In this document: piece after piece, positions 8,546 through 16,317 of the stretch
Position numbering within the stretch: the stretch's first letter is position 1
Layout: each line of letters starts with the position of its first letter
Source: Modestobacter sp. VKM Ac-2985
GTDB lineage: Bacteria > Actinomycetota > Actinomycetes > Mycobacteriales > Geodermatophilaceae
DNA: 64,000 bases
Reading direction: 5' to 3'
NCBI RefSeq assembly: GCF_026967925.1
Contig: NZ_JAPVBI010000001.1
Span: 1,207,613 to 1,271,612, forward strand
Notes under the pieces: generated by a model
The model's database searches: none
What the model was told of the DNA's origin: nothing
Seen by the model: only the letters and a program-made list of their open reading frames with translations
Position numbers and translations under genes: made by a program

Positions 8546-8610
8546 CTGTCGGCCCCTCTGCAGGGTCCCGCCACGAGCTTGCGAGTGGTGGGGGGCAGGA
8601 GGGTCCTTTC
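8546..8610 (-). repeat. dispersed hairpin element, copy C
   Basis: About 65 bp, read on the minus strand directly after the whiB stop codon. It shares with copies at 37055-37120 and 60564-60626 an opening GGAAGG-like box, a pyrimidine stem, the loop core CACTCGCAAGCTCG, and then GGGACCCTGCA before the returning stem. In this copy the outer stem (ACCCTCCTGC with GCAGAGGGGC) has two weak pairs. It occupies most of the gap between whiB and the MDR gene and may end whiB transcription. Confidence 0.8.
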
Positions 8611-8961
8611 TCAGCTGGCGCGGCGGCGCAGCCGGCGACGCTCGCGCTCGGAGAGCCCGCCCCAGATGCCGAAGCGCTCGTCCATGGTCAGCGCGTACTC
8701 CAGGCACTCGGCGCGGACGTCGCAGCCGGTGCAGATCTTCTTGGCCTCGCGGGTGGAGCCGCCCTTCTCCGGGAAGAACGCCTCCGGGTCGGTCTCCGCG
8801 CACAGGGCGCGCTCCTGCCAGCTCTGGTCCTCGGTGTCCATGCCCGGGAAGCCGGCGTCGAAGACGTCGGCCATGCCCAGCACGTCCTGGCCGTAGGTGA
8901 CCGGCGCCGTCTCGGCAGCAGCAGTCCGGTAGTCGCTCATCCACGTCACGTCAGCCATCAC
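8611..8961 (-). CDS. WhiB-family iron-sulfur regulator
   Basis: A 116-residue Wbl protein. Four Cys ligands for the 4Fe-4S cluster are present (ALCAETDPEAFFPEKGG, then ICTGCDVRAEC), followed by the FGIWGG turn and a basic DNA-binding tail (SERERRRLRRRAS). The FFPEKGGSTREAKKIC segment is like that of WhiB/WhmD (WhiB2) proteins, which control septation and development, so that subfamily is the best guess. GTG 8961 follows AGGGGG at 7 bp; ATG 8958 is next to it. A good promoter lies at 9040-9069, and an inverted repeat in the leader may be an operator. Confidence 0.93.
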   Translation of the reverse strand: MMADVTWMSDYRTAAAETAPVTYGQDVLGMADVFDAGFPGMDTEDQSWQERALCAETDPEAFFPEKGGSTREAKKICTGCDVRAECLEYALTMDERFGIWGGLSERERRRLRRRAS

Positions 8962-9013
8962 GATGCGTCCCCCTGCGTCTCGTTCCGGCGTCCCGCGGTC
9001 GCGGTTGCCGTTT

Positions 9014-9030
9014 CGTCACCGTCGGTGACG
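9014..9030. promoter_or_regulatory. palindrome in the whiB leader
   Basis: CGTCACCG-T-CGGTGACG, a 17-bp perfect palindrome with one central base, just downstream of the whiB -10 element, where a bound repressor would block transcription. No regulator is assigned. Confidence 0.4.
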
Positions 9031-9039
9031 TCGAGGGGA

Positions 9040-9069
9040 ATTACACGGGGGTGGTTCCCAAGGCGTCAA
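9040..9069 (-). promoter_or_regulatory. whiB promoter
   Basis: On the minus strand TTGACG (9069-9064) and TGTAAT (9045-9040) are 18 bp apart, a good housekeeping-sigma match. This predicts an RNA start near 9033 and a leader of about 70 nt before the whiB start. Confidence 0.55.
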
Positions 9070-9185
9070 ATGTCCGGCAGATGACGCCGGACCCCGCCAG
9101 TCACAGCTGTCCCGCCCGCCTCACGAGCATGTGGAGATCAGTCCGACACGCCGTGTCCAGGGTCAGGTTCTGCCCACCGGGGGGA

Positions 9186-9239
9186 TCCGGTTCGTCCAGA
9201 TCGAGATCCGCCGGTACGGCTCGATCTGGACGAACCGGA
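9186..9239. terminator. long perfect inverted repeat after the DUF885 gene
   Basis: Two 20-bp perfect arms (left 9186-9205, CCGGTTCGTCCAGATCGAG with a preceding T; right 9220-9239) with a 14-nt loop. It lies 27 bp after the stop of the minus-strand DUF885 gene, so a terminator is the simple reading. Further pairing continues outside after one mismatch. It is AT-richer than the other terminators here and lacks a T tract. The rest of the 304-bp gap 8962-9265 holds the whiB promoter and palindrome. Confidence 0.55.
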
Positions 9240-9265
9240 CCCTGGTCGTCCACCCCTCGGCGGGG

Positions 9266-10945
9266 TCAGAACCGGGCGAGCTCCGCCGCGAGCGGCCCCA
9301 GCCCCAGAGGACCGAGGTCCAGGACGGCGCGGTGCCAGGCCGCGAGATCGAAGTCCCCGCCGGCGCGCTGCTCGGCCTGTGCGCGGCAGGTCAGGAACAC
9401 CCGCTCGCCGACCTTGTAGGACGGCGCCTGACCGGGCCAGCCCAGGTAGCGGTGCAGCTCGTCGACCCGCATCGCGTCGTCCATGTCGACGTGCTCGCGG
9501 AGGAACGCCAGTGCCACGTCGTAGGTCCAGCGGTCACCGGTGGCCCGGCCCGGCGGGATGGGCAGGTCCAGGTGCACGCCGATGTCCAGGACGACGCGGG
9601 CGGCCCGCAGCTGCTGGGCGTCGAGCATGCCCAGCCGGTCACCCGGGTCGTCCAGGAAGCCCAGCTCGCCCATCAGCCGCTCGGCGTACAGCGCCCAGCC
9701 CTCGCCGTGCCCGGAGCACCAGCAGAGCAGCCGCTGCCAGCGGTTGAGCAGGGCGGCGTTGTGGACGGTCTGCCCGATCTGCAGGTGGTGGCCGGGCACG
9801 CCCTCGTGGAAGACCGTGGTGGTCTCCCGCCAGGTGGTCATGTCGGTGACGCCCTCGGGCAGCGACCACCACATCCGGCCCGGCCGGCTGAAGTCCTCGG
9901 TCGGGCCGGTGTAGTACACGCCCTCGCCGGAGGTGGGGGTGAGCCGGCCCTCGATCCGCTTCACCGGGCCGGGGACGTCGAAGTGCACGCCGTCCAGCGC
10001 GGCGATCGCCCGGTCGGCCGTGTCCTGCAGCCAGGCCTGGAGCGCGTCCTGCCCGCACACCTGCCGGGCCGGGTCGGCGTCGAGCACGGCGATCGCGCCG
10101 GCGATGCCCTGCCCGGGGGCGATCTGCTCGGCGACCGCCTGCTTCTCGGCGACGATCCGGGCCAGCTCGGCCCAGCCCCAGGCGTAGGTCTCCTCCAGGT
10201 CCAGGTCCACGCCGGTGAAGAACCGGGACTCCAGGGCGTACCGCTCGCGCCCGACACCGTCGTCCTCCGGGGCGCGGGGGAGGAGCTCGCGTTCGACGGT
10301 GTCGGCGAACCCGAGGAGCGCCGCGTCCACCCCCGCCACCGCCTGCTCGAGGTCGGCCCGCAGCGCGTCGCCGACCTCTGCCCGGGCGGTGAGCTCCGCG
10401 TAGAAACTGGGCTGACCGGCGGCACCGGCCCAGCGGCGGGCGATGCCGGCGGCCAGCCGCACCTGGCGGGCCGCGGAGATCCTGCCGCGGTCGGCGGCGT
10501 CGGTCAGCCCGGCCACGTAGCCGGCCAGCGCCCCGGGGAGGGCGGTCAGCCGACGGGCGACGGTGGCCCAGTCGTCCTCGGTCTCGGTCGGCATCAGGTC
10601 GAACGGTGTGCGGAAGTCCTGCAGCGGGCTCTCCATGCTGTTGAGCGCAGCCTGGGTCCAGCCGGCGTCGCGCAGCGCCAGCTCGGCGCCGAGCCGCTCG
10701 AGCATCGCGCTGCGGGCGACGTCGTCTCGCCGGTCGACCGGCTCGATCGCCTGCACCTCGGCGATCGTGCGGCGCAGCAGGTCGGCGCTGGCCGCGTGCC
10801 CACCGGGGGTGAGGTCCGGCCAGTGGTCGTCGTGCCCGGGGACGCCGATGTAGGTCGCCACGGTGGGCTGGTCGGCGGCGTAGGCGTCGACGAAGCGGTC
10901 GGCCAGCTGGTCGAGGGGGGACGGCGGTCGCACGGGCTCGCTCAC
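9266..10945 (-). CDS. DUF885 family putative metallopeptidase
   Basis: A 559-residue protein of the DUF885 family. It has an HExxH-like zinc motif, TVFHEGVPGHHLQIGQ (about residues 395-410), followed by the downstream GHGEGWALYAERLMGELGF Glu-rich stretch that supplies a third ligand in this group. There is no signal peptide or membrane segment, so it is cytoplasmic. Members are predicted peptidases or hydrolases, and none can be given a substrate from sequence. GTG 10945 is the first start of the open frame. The gene runs with the cupin gene 42 bp upstream and may be co-transcribed with it. Confidence 0.85.
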   Translation of the reverse strand: MSEPVRPPSPLDQLADRFVDAYAADQPTVATYIGVPGHDDHWPDLTPGGHAASADLLRRTIAEVQAIEPVDRRDDVARSAMLERLGAELALRDAGWTQAALNSMESPLQDFRTPFDLMPTETEDDWATVARRLTALPGALAGYVAGLTDAADRGRISAARQVRLAAGIARRWAGAAGQPSFYAELTARAEVGDALRADLEQAVAGVDAALLGFADTVERELLPRAPEDDGVGRERYALESRFFTGVDLDLEETYAWGWAELARIVAEKQAVAEQIAPGQGIAGAIAVLDADPARQVCGQDALQAWLQDTADRAIAALDGVHFDVPGPVKRIEGRLTPTSGEGVYYTGPTEDFSRPGRMWWSLPEGVTDMTTWRETTTVFHEGVPGHHLQIGQTVHNAALLNRWQRLLCWCSGHGEGWALYAERLMGELGFLDDPGDRLGMLDAQQLRAARVVLDIGVHLDLPIPPGRATGDRWTYDVALAFLREHVDMDDAMRVDELHRYLGWPGQAPSYKVGERVFLTCRAQAEQRAGGDFDLAAWHRAVLDLGPLGLGPLAAELARF

Positions 10946-10987
10946 GCCGGGGACGCTAGCTGCGCCCCCGCACGCGTGCAGCCGAGA

Positions 10988-11437
10988 TCAGTCGTCGGCG
11001 CCGCCGCCCTGCGGCAGCAGCGAGGGCAGGTTCACCACGATCGCCTCCTGGCTGCTGCGGGCGATCAGCACCACGGCCTCCTCGTCGCTGAGGTTCTCCT
11101 CGCGGTGCGGCGTGTACGGGGGCACGAAGACGTAGTCGCCCGGCCCGGTCTGCAGCCGCACCTCCTCGCCGTGCGCGGCGAAGACGAACACCGGGTGGCC
11201 GCGCAGCACGTGGATCGCGGTCTCCGAGTCGCCGTGGTGGTGGTCGCCGGAGCCGGTGTGCGGAGGCACGTGGGTCTCGCCCATCCAGAGCCGCTGGGCC
11301 CCGACCGACACGGCCGAGATCGCCTCCCGCCGGGCCATCCCGGAGGTCTGGGCGGTCTCCTCGGACAGCTCCCCGGCGCGGATGTGGCGCAGCGGCTGGT
11401 GCCACTCGTCGGGGAAGTCCTGCTGCGGTCGGGTCAC
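10988..11437 (-). CDS. cupin-domain protein
   Basis: A 149-residue single-domain cupin. Motif 1 is HTGSGDHHHGDSETAIHVLRG (two-His-Glu type metal site) and motif 2 is GDYVFVPPYTPHREEN. It is probably a metal-binding dioxygenase-like or sugar/oxalate-sensing protein; the activity cannot be assigned. GTG 11437 follows GGAGGAG at 5 bp. It is divergent from the SRPBCC gene, with 134 bp between. Confidence 0.82.
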   Translation of the reverse strand: MTRPQQDFPDEWHQPLRHIRAGELSEETAQTSGMARREAISAVSVGAQRLWMGETHVPPHTGSGDHHHGDSETAIHVLRGHPVFVFAAHGEEVRLQTGPGDYVFVPPYTPHREENLSDEEAVVLIARSSQEAIVVNLPSLLPQGGGADD

Positions 11438-11571
11438 GGTGCTCCTCCAGCGGATCGGGACGTCGTCCCCATCCTGTCCGAATCGGCCTCCCGGTGGACG
11501 GGACGTGCATCCACGACGTGACCGGGTAGGGGGGTGAGCCAGAGCACGTCCTGCTACGAGGAGGAACGACG

Positions 11572-12417
11572 ATGAGCACGAAGGTCGAAGAGTCCGTCCA
11601 GGTCGACGTCCCGGTGCGCACCGCCTACGACCAGTGGACGCAGTTCGAGGACTTCCCGCACTTCATGGGCGGGGTCAAGGAGGTCCAGCAACGGGGTGAC
11701 CAGCGGCTGCACTGGGTGGCCGAGATCGGCGGGGTGAAGCGGGAGTGGGACGCCGCGATCCTGGAGCAGGTCCCGGACCAGAAGATCGCCTGGGCAGCCA
11801 CCAGCGGTGCGACCAACGCCGGCGCCGTCCGGTTCGAGCCGGCCGGTCCCGCGTCCACGATCGTCCACCTGACCCTGGAGTACGAGCCCGAGGGCCTGGT
11901 GGAGCAGGCCGGCGACAAGCTCGGTGTCGTGAGCCGGCAGGTGAAGTCCGACCTGCAGAAGTTCAAGTCCCTGATCGAGGACGAGGGCTACGCGAGTGGT
12001 GCGTGGCGTGGGTCGGTCCGGCCGGGCATGGGGGCCGGCACGCCCGGCGTCGAGGAGGCGGCGTCCTCGCGCGGGGACAGCGGCAAGGCGGGGGTCTCGG
12101 CGAAGACCGTCGCCGCCGGGGCTGCCGCGGTCGCCGGCGCGGCGGTCGCCGGCGCGGCCATGGCCGGCTCGAAGAGCGGGTCGCAGTCCGAGGAGAGCGG
12201 CGCCCAGCCCGAGCGGTCCGGTGAGGTGCCGGCCTCGCCACCGGTGACCGCCACGCGGCCGGCGGCAGCGACGCCGCCGGTGGAGGAGGTGCGGACCGAG
12301 GTGGTGGTCGAGAAGCCCGAGGGCGGCGCCCGGGTCACCCCGGCCGAGGAGGACGGCACGACGACCGGACGTGACGACGGCGAGGAGCCGATGATCGCCG
12401 GCGGCCACCCCCGCTGA
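11572..12417 (+). CDS. SRPBCC (START-like) protein with Ala/Gly/Glu-rich tail
   Basis: A 281-residue protein. Residues 1-150 form a polyketide cyclase/SRPBCC fold (STKVEESVQVDVPVRTAYDQWTQFEDFPHFMGGV is typical), a lipid or small-molecule binding cavity. Residues 150-281 are low complexity: Ala-rich (AAGAAAVAGAAVAGAAMAG) and then acidic and Pro-rich, probably disordered. The start has an excellent GAGGAGG at 11558-11564. Upstream, GGGTAG at 11523-11528 resembles the -10 of stress sigma factors of the SigB type, but no convincing -35 was found. Function unknown. Confidence 0.83.
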   Translation: MSTKVEESVQVDVPVRTAYDQWTQFEDFPHFMGGVKEVQQRGDQRLHWVAEIGGVKREWDAAILEQVPDQKIAWAATSGATNAGAVRFEPAGPASTIVHLTLEYEPEGLVEQAGDKLGVVSRQVKSDLQKFKSLIEDEGYASGAWRGSVRPGMGAGTPGVEEAASSRGDSGKAGVSAKTVAAGAAAVAGAAVAGAAMAGSKSGSQSEESGAQPERSGEVPASPPVTATRPAAATPPVEEVRTEVVVEKPEGGARVTPAEEDGTTTGRDDGEEPMIAGGHPR

Positions 12418-12424
12418 CCTGTGC

Positions 12425-12460
12425 GGCGGGCGGAGGGGCCACTCGGTCCCTCCGCCCGCC
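12425..12460 (+). terminator. terminator hairpin after SRPBCC gene
   Basis: Perfect 13-bp stem (GGCGGGCGGAGGG and its complement) with a 10-nt loop, starting 8 bp after the stop codon. Confidence 0.65.
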
Positions 12461-12534
12461 CCTGCGTCGTGGTGCGGACCGGCGCGCCGACGACCTCTTG
12501 ACAGCACTGTGGGGCTCCTCGAACCTCCGAGTCA

Positions 12535-12548
12535 GTGACACGTGTCAC
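12535..12548. promoter_or_regulatory. candidate LacI-family operator upstream of the glycanase-like gene
   Basis: GTGACACGTGTCAC is a perfect 14-bp palindrome with a central CG, the form usual for LacI-family sites. It is 24 bp before the start codon and 31 bp after a perfect TTGACA (12498-12503), though the -10 at the right distance (GAACCT) is poor. A LacI regulator gene is the next gene downstream. Confidence 0.5.
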
Positions 12549-12572
12549 CCACTCAACGACGAGGACCTCCGC

Positions 12573-14498
12573 ATGGCATCTCGCAGCGTCCCTGCCCGCC
12601 CGCCGTCCCCGCCCCGCCGGCGATCACCCGCCGCCGGAGGGAACCGTCTCGGTCGCCTGCTGGCCCTGGCCCTGCCCCTGGGCCTGGCGTTCACCGCCGT
12701 CCCGGCGACCGCGAGCGCCGCTCCGCCCGGCGACCGACCGGGTGGGGGCAGCGTCGACCTCGGTCCGAACGTCACCGTCTTCGACCCGAGCATGCCGGTC
12801 GACCAGATCCAGGCCACCCTCGACGCCACCCATGCCCAGCAGGTCGACGACGAGATGGGCACCGAGCGGTACGCCTACCTCTTCGCGCCGGGCACCTACG
12901 GCACCGACAGCGACCCGCTGCAGATCAAGGTCGGTTACTACACGGAGATCTCCGGGCTCGGTGCCTCGCCGTCCGACGTCGTGATCAACGGCAAGGTCGA
13001 GACCTACAACCGCTGCCTCGCCCCGGACAACTGCATCGCGCTGAACAACTTCTGGCGCACCGTCTCCAACCTGACCATCCAGGTCAACGGCACCGGGCAG
13101 GACGGCTGCCGGGCGCCGACGAACTTCTGGGCCGTCTCCCAGGCGGTGTCCATGCGCCGGGTCCAGGTGCAGGGTGGCGACCTCTCGCTGATGGACTACT
13201 GCACCGCGGGGCCGCAGTACGCCAGTGGCGGGTTCATCGCCGACTCGACCGCCGGCACCGTCATCAACGGCTCGCAGCAGCAGTGGTTCACCCGCAACAG
13301 CGTGATCGGTGAGTGGACCAACGGCGTCTGGAACCAGGTCTTCGCCGGCGTCGAGGGCGCGCCGGACGACGCCGCCTTCCCGACCCCGCCGTACACCACC
13401 CTGGAGACCACCCCGGTGAGCCGGGAGAAGCCCTACCTGTTCCTGGACGAGCGTGGCCGCTACGCCGTCCGGGTGCCGGACGCCCAGCGCGACACCCGCG
13501 GCGTGAGCTGGGACGAGGGCATGACGGCGGGGCGCACGATCCCGCTGTCGCAGTTCCTCGTGGTGACCCCGGACACCGGGTTCGGGCGGATCAACTCCCA
13601 GCTCGCCCGGGGCGGGCACCTGCTGTTCACCCCCGGCGTCTACGACGTCGCGCACAGCCTGAAGGTCAAGCGGGCGGACACCGTCGTGCTGGGCATCGGG
13701 CACGCGACGCTCACCGCCACCCGCGGTGTCACGCCGCTGGAGGTCGAGGACGTGCCGGGCGTGGTCGTCGCCGGACTGACCATCGACGCCGGGAGCCAGC
13801 TGTCCCCGGTGCTGCTGCAGGTGGGGGACGGCACGGGCCGGTCGCGGTCCGACGCGGCGAACCCGACGACGCTGTCCGACGTGTACTTCCGGGTCGGCGG
13901 CCCGCACGTCGGGAAGACCGACGTCGCCCTGGAGGTGAACAGCGACCACGTGCTGATCGACCACACCTGGGTGTGGCGCGCCGACCACGGGGTCGAGGAC
14001 TTCACCGTCGGCGTCAACGGCGACACCGACCGGTGGCGGACCAACGTGGGGCGCAACGGCGTGGTCGTCAACGGTGACGACGTCACCGCCACCGGCCTGT
14101 TCGTCGAGCACTTCCAGCAGCACAACACCATCTGGAACGGCGAGCGCGGCCGGGTCGTGCTCTACCAGAACGAGATCCCCTACGACCCGCCGTCGCAGGC
14201 CGACTGGCAGGAGCCGGACGGCACGCTCGGCTGGGCCGGCTACAAGGTCGGTGACCACGTCCGGCAGCACCGGCTGGACGGCGGTGGGGTCTACGGCTAC
14301 CAGCGCAACGCCGAGCCCGGCATCACCACCGAGACGGGGTTCGAGGTGCCGGTCACCCCGGGCGTGCAGCTGCACCACGTCATGACCGTCCACCTGGACG
14401 GGATCGGCGTGATCGAGAACGTGGTCGACGACGTGGGGGGCCGGTCGGACGCCAGCACCCAGGGGACGCCGCAGTACGTCGTGGACTACCCGGGCTGA
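12573..14498 (+). CDS. secreted beta-helix (pectate-lyase fold) protein, possible glycoside hydrolase
   Basis: A 641-residue exported protein. The signal peptide has a basic N-terminus, a hydrophobic core (LLALALPLGLAFTAVP) and an ATASA-AP cleavage site. The body has two parallel beta-helix halves: about residues 50-300 (LFAPGTYG, VGYYTEISGLG, NCIALNNFWRTVSNLTIQV) and 330-620 (GHLLFTPGVYDVAHSLKV, HVLIDHTWVWRADHG, VVVNGDDVTATGLFVEHFQQHNTIWNGERG). The double helix resembles GH55-type exo-beta-1,3-glucanases and the related actinobacterial proteins often named coagulation factor 5/8-like. ATG 12573 follows GAGGACC. A palindromic operator and a neighbouring LacI gene suggest sugar-inducible expression. 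The enzyme class is inferred, not shown. Confidence 0.75.
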   Translation: MASRSVPARPPSPPRRRSPAAGGNRLGRLLALALPLGLAFTAVPATASAAPPGDRPGGGSVDLGPNVTVFDPSMPVDQIQATLDATHAQQVDDEMGTERYAYLFAPGTYGTDSDPLQIKVGYYTEISGLGASPSDVVINGKVETYNRCLAPDNCIALNNFWRTVSNLTIQVNGTGQDGCRAPTNFWAVSQAVSMRRVQVQGGDLSLMDYCTAGPQYASGGFIADSTAGTVINGSQQQWFTRNSVIGEWTNGVWNQVFAGVEGAPDDAAFPTPPYTTLETTPVSREKPYLFLDERGRYAVRVPDAQRDTRGVSWDEGMTAGRTIPLSQFLVVTPDTGFGRINSQLARGGHLLFTPGVYDVAHSLKVKRADTVVLGIGHATLTATRGVTPLEVEDVPGVVVAGLTIDAGSQLSPVLLQVGDGTGRSRSDAANPTTLSDVYFRVGGPHVGKTDVALEVNSDHVLIDHTWVWRADHGVEDFTVGVNGDTDRWRTNVGRNGVVVNGDDVTATGLFVEHFQQHNTIWNGERGRVVLYQNEIPYDPPSQADWQEPDGTLGWAGYKVGDHVRQHRLDGGGVYGYQRNAEPGITTETGFEVPVTPGVQLHHVMTVHLDGIGVIENVVDDVGGRSDASTQGTPQYVVDYPG

Positions 14499-14505
14499 CT
14501 CGTCG

Positions 14506-14540
14506 CCGGCGGGCCGGGGCGCCTTGCCCCGGCCCGCCGG
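14506..14540. terminator. bidirectional terminator hairpin
   Basis: Perfect 15-bp stem (CCGGCGGGCCGGGGC and its complement) with loop GCCTT. It fills the gap between the convergent glycanase-like and LacI genes. Confidence 0.75.
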
Positions 14541-15521
14541 TCACGCCGAGCCCCGCACCACGAGCCGCAGCACCCGGGCCGGGTCGGGGGAGGGCGGCGG
14601 CGTGCTGCCGTCCAGGGCGGCGGCGACGGCGGCGGCGATCGCCCGGGCCTGCACCGTCGCGTCCTGGGCCACGGTGGTCAGCGCGGGGTCGCTCAGCCGC
14701 GCAGCGGGGACGTCGTCGACGCCGACCACCGCGAGGTCGCCCGGCACGGTCAGCCCGCAGGCGCGCACGCCGGCCAGGACGGCCAGCGCCACCTCGTCGT
14801 TGTAGGCGGCCACGGCGGTGACCCCGGCGCTGGACCAGGTACGGACGGCGTCGGTTGCCGAGCCGACGGTCAGGTCGACGTCCTGCACCACCGGGGCGGC
14901 CAGCCCGCGCCGCGCGCACTCGGCGCGGACCCCGGTCAGCCGCCGCTCGGCGAAGTCGGCCAGCCGGGGCTCGGCGGGTGCGGCCCAGCCGAGCCGGACG
15001 TGCCCGGTGTCGGCCAGGTGCCGCACCTGCAGCTGCCCGACCCGGGTCTGCGGCACGGCGAACACCGCGTGCGGGTCGTCGTCGAGGGAGGTGGTGAGCA
15101 CCTGGATGCCGGCCCCGCGCATCGCGTCGGCGTCCTCGGCCGCGAAGTCGGTGAACCCGACGACGGCGCGCGGCGTCACCGCCCGCCACAGCTCCGCGAG
15201 CGGGCGTGGTCCCCGGCCGTGGTGCACCAGCACCGAGAGCTGCCGGTCGGCCAGCTCCCGGGTGAGCTCGTCGAGGACGGTGTCCAGGATCGGGCCCACC
15301 GTCCAGTTCGGCAGCACGCAGAGCACCAGGTCGCTGCGGCCGCTGCGCAGCGTCCGGGCCGCGGCCGAGGGGGAGTAGCCCAGCCGGGCCGCCGCGGCCA
15401 GCACCCGTTCCCGGGTGTCCGCGGAGATCATCGCGCCGTGCTTGTCGTTGAGCACGTAGCTCACCGTCGTCCGGGAGACGCCGCTCTCCCGGGCGACGTC
15501 GGCGCTGGTCACCCGTGGCAC
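14541..15521 (-). CDS. LacI-family transcriptional regulator
   Basis: A 326-residue repressor. The N-terminal helix-turn-helix and hinge are clear: VTSADVARESGVSRTTVSYVLND and LGYSPSAAARTLRSGRSD. The periplasmic-binding-protein-like effector domain follows (VAAYNDEVALAVLAGVRACGL, VVGVDDVPAARLSDPALTTV). GTG 15521 is chosen because GGGAGGACGGAC precedes it; the further codon at 15563 has no ribosome site. It is convergent with the secreted beta-helix gene, and it is the natural candidate to bind GTGACACGTGTCAC at 12535-12548. The effector is unknown, probably a sugar. Confidence 0.88.
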   Translation of the reverse strand: MPRVTSADVARESGVSRTTVSYVLNDKHGAMISADTRERVLAAAARLGYSPSAAARTLRSGRSDLVLCVLPNWTVGPILDTVLDELTRELADRQLSVLVHHGRGPRPLAELWRAVTPRAVVGFTDFAAEDADAMRGAGIQVLTTSLDDDPHAVFAVPQTRVGQLQVRHLADTGHVRLGWAAPAEPRLADFAERRLTGVRAECARRGLAAPVVQDVDLTVGSATDAVRTWSSAGVTAVAAYNDEVALAVLAGVRACGLTVPGDLAVVGVDDVPAARLSDPALTTVAQDATVQARAIAAAVAAALDGSTPPPSPDPARVLRLVVRGSA

Positions 15522-15600
15522 GTCCGTCCTCCCGCCCGCTGTGGTGCGGTGATCGTGCCGCACCGGTCGCGGGCGGGGTGTGCGCTCGTGCGCCGGCCGG

Positions 15601-16257
15601 TCAGCCGGGGGCGACGGTGGGGGCCGGGGGGACGATGACCGGCGAGACCGACCCGTCGCGGAGTCGGAACACCGGCAGCATGCTGTGCATCAGTGGCCCG
15701 ATCGCGGCGGCGTAAAGCACCGTCCCGAGGCCGACGGTCCCGCCGAGCAGCCAGCCGATGCCCAGCACCAGGAGCTCGATCGTCGTCCGCACCACCCGCA
15801 CCGAGTGGCCGCGGGCGGCCAGGCCGGTGGTCAGCCCGTCGCGTGGCCCGGCACCGAGACCGGCGCCGATGTAGGCGCAGGTGGCCACCGCGTTGAGCAG
15901 CACCCCGGCCAGCAGCAGCGGGACCCGGACGGCGAGCGCCTCCGGTGCGGGCAGCAGCGCCAGCGTGGCGTTGATGGACAGCCCGATGAGGACGACGTTG
16001 CACAGCGTCCCGAGGCCCGGCCTGCGGTGCAGCGGCACCCACAGCAGCAGCACCACCGCACCGACCAGGATCGAGCCGGTGCCGACCTCGACGCCCAGCA
16101 CGCCGGCCACCCCCTGGTCCAGCACGCCCCACGGCATCTGCCCCAGCCCGGCCCGCAGCATCATCCCGACGCTGATGCCGTAGAGGGCCAGCCCGCCCAG
16201 CAGCAGTGCCAGCCGGGCGGGACGGCGGTCGGCGGGCACCGGGTCGATCAGTCGCAT
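15601..16257 (-). CDS. YczE-like integral membrane protein
   Basis: A 218-residue membrane protein of the YczE/YitT-like group, with about five hydrophobic segments (LALLLGGLALYGISVGMMLRAG, ILVGAVVLLLWVPL, CNVVLIGLSINATLALL, VPLLLAGVLLNAVATCAYIG, TIELLVLGIGWLLGG). The motif AGLGAGPRDGLTTGLA is typical of the family. It is divergent from a MocR regulator over a 60-bp gap with a perfect palindrome. MocR-YczE pairing is known in other bacteria, where the membrane protein's cargo is still unclear. The start at ATG 16257 is the only good one. The reading frame stays open far upstream but is antisense there. Confidence 0.82.
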   Translation of the reverse strand: MRLIDPVPADRRPARLALLLGGLALYGISVGMMLRAGLGQMPWGVLDQGVAGVLGVEVGTGSILVGAVVLLLWVPLHRRPGLGTLCNVVLIGLSINATLALLPAPEALAVRVPLLLAGVLLNAVATCAYIGAGLGAGPRDGLTTGLAARGHSVRVVRTTIELLVLGIGWLLGGTVGLGTVLYAAAIGPLMHSMLPVFRLRDGSVSPVIVPPAPTVAPG

Positions 16258-16273
16258 GAAGCCACCCTGGACG

Positions 16274-16301
16274 ACTTGGCCCTGTCCGGACAGGGCCAAG
16301 T
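16274..16301. promoter_or_regulatory. 28-bp perfect palindrome, likely MocR operator
   Basis: Each half is ACTTGGCCCTGTCC; the palindrome has no spacer and no mismatch. It lies in the 60-bp divergent gap, 16 bp from each start codon, and so can serve both the YczE-like and the MocR genes. Palindrome length and position point to a dimeric regulator operator rather than a terminator. Confidence 0.7.
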
Positions 16302-16317
16302 CGCGGACAATGGCCCG

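Noticed and set aside
12498-12526. Complete promoter for the beta-helix gene from TTGACA
   Set aside because: The -35 is perfect but the sequence at 17 bp (GAACCT) is a poor -10, so only the operator is listed.
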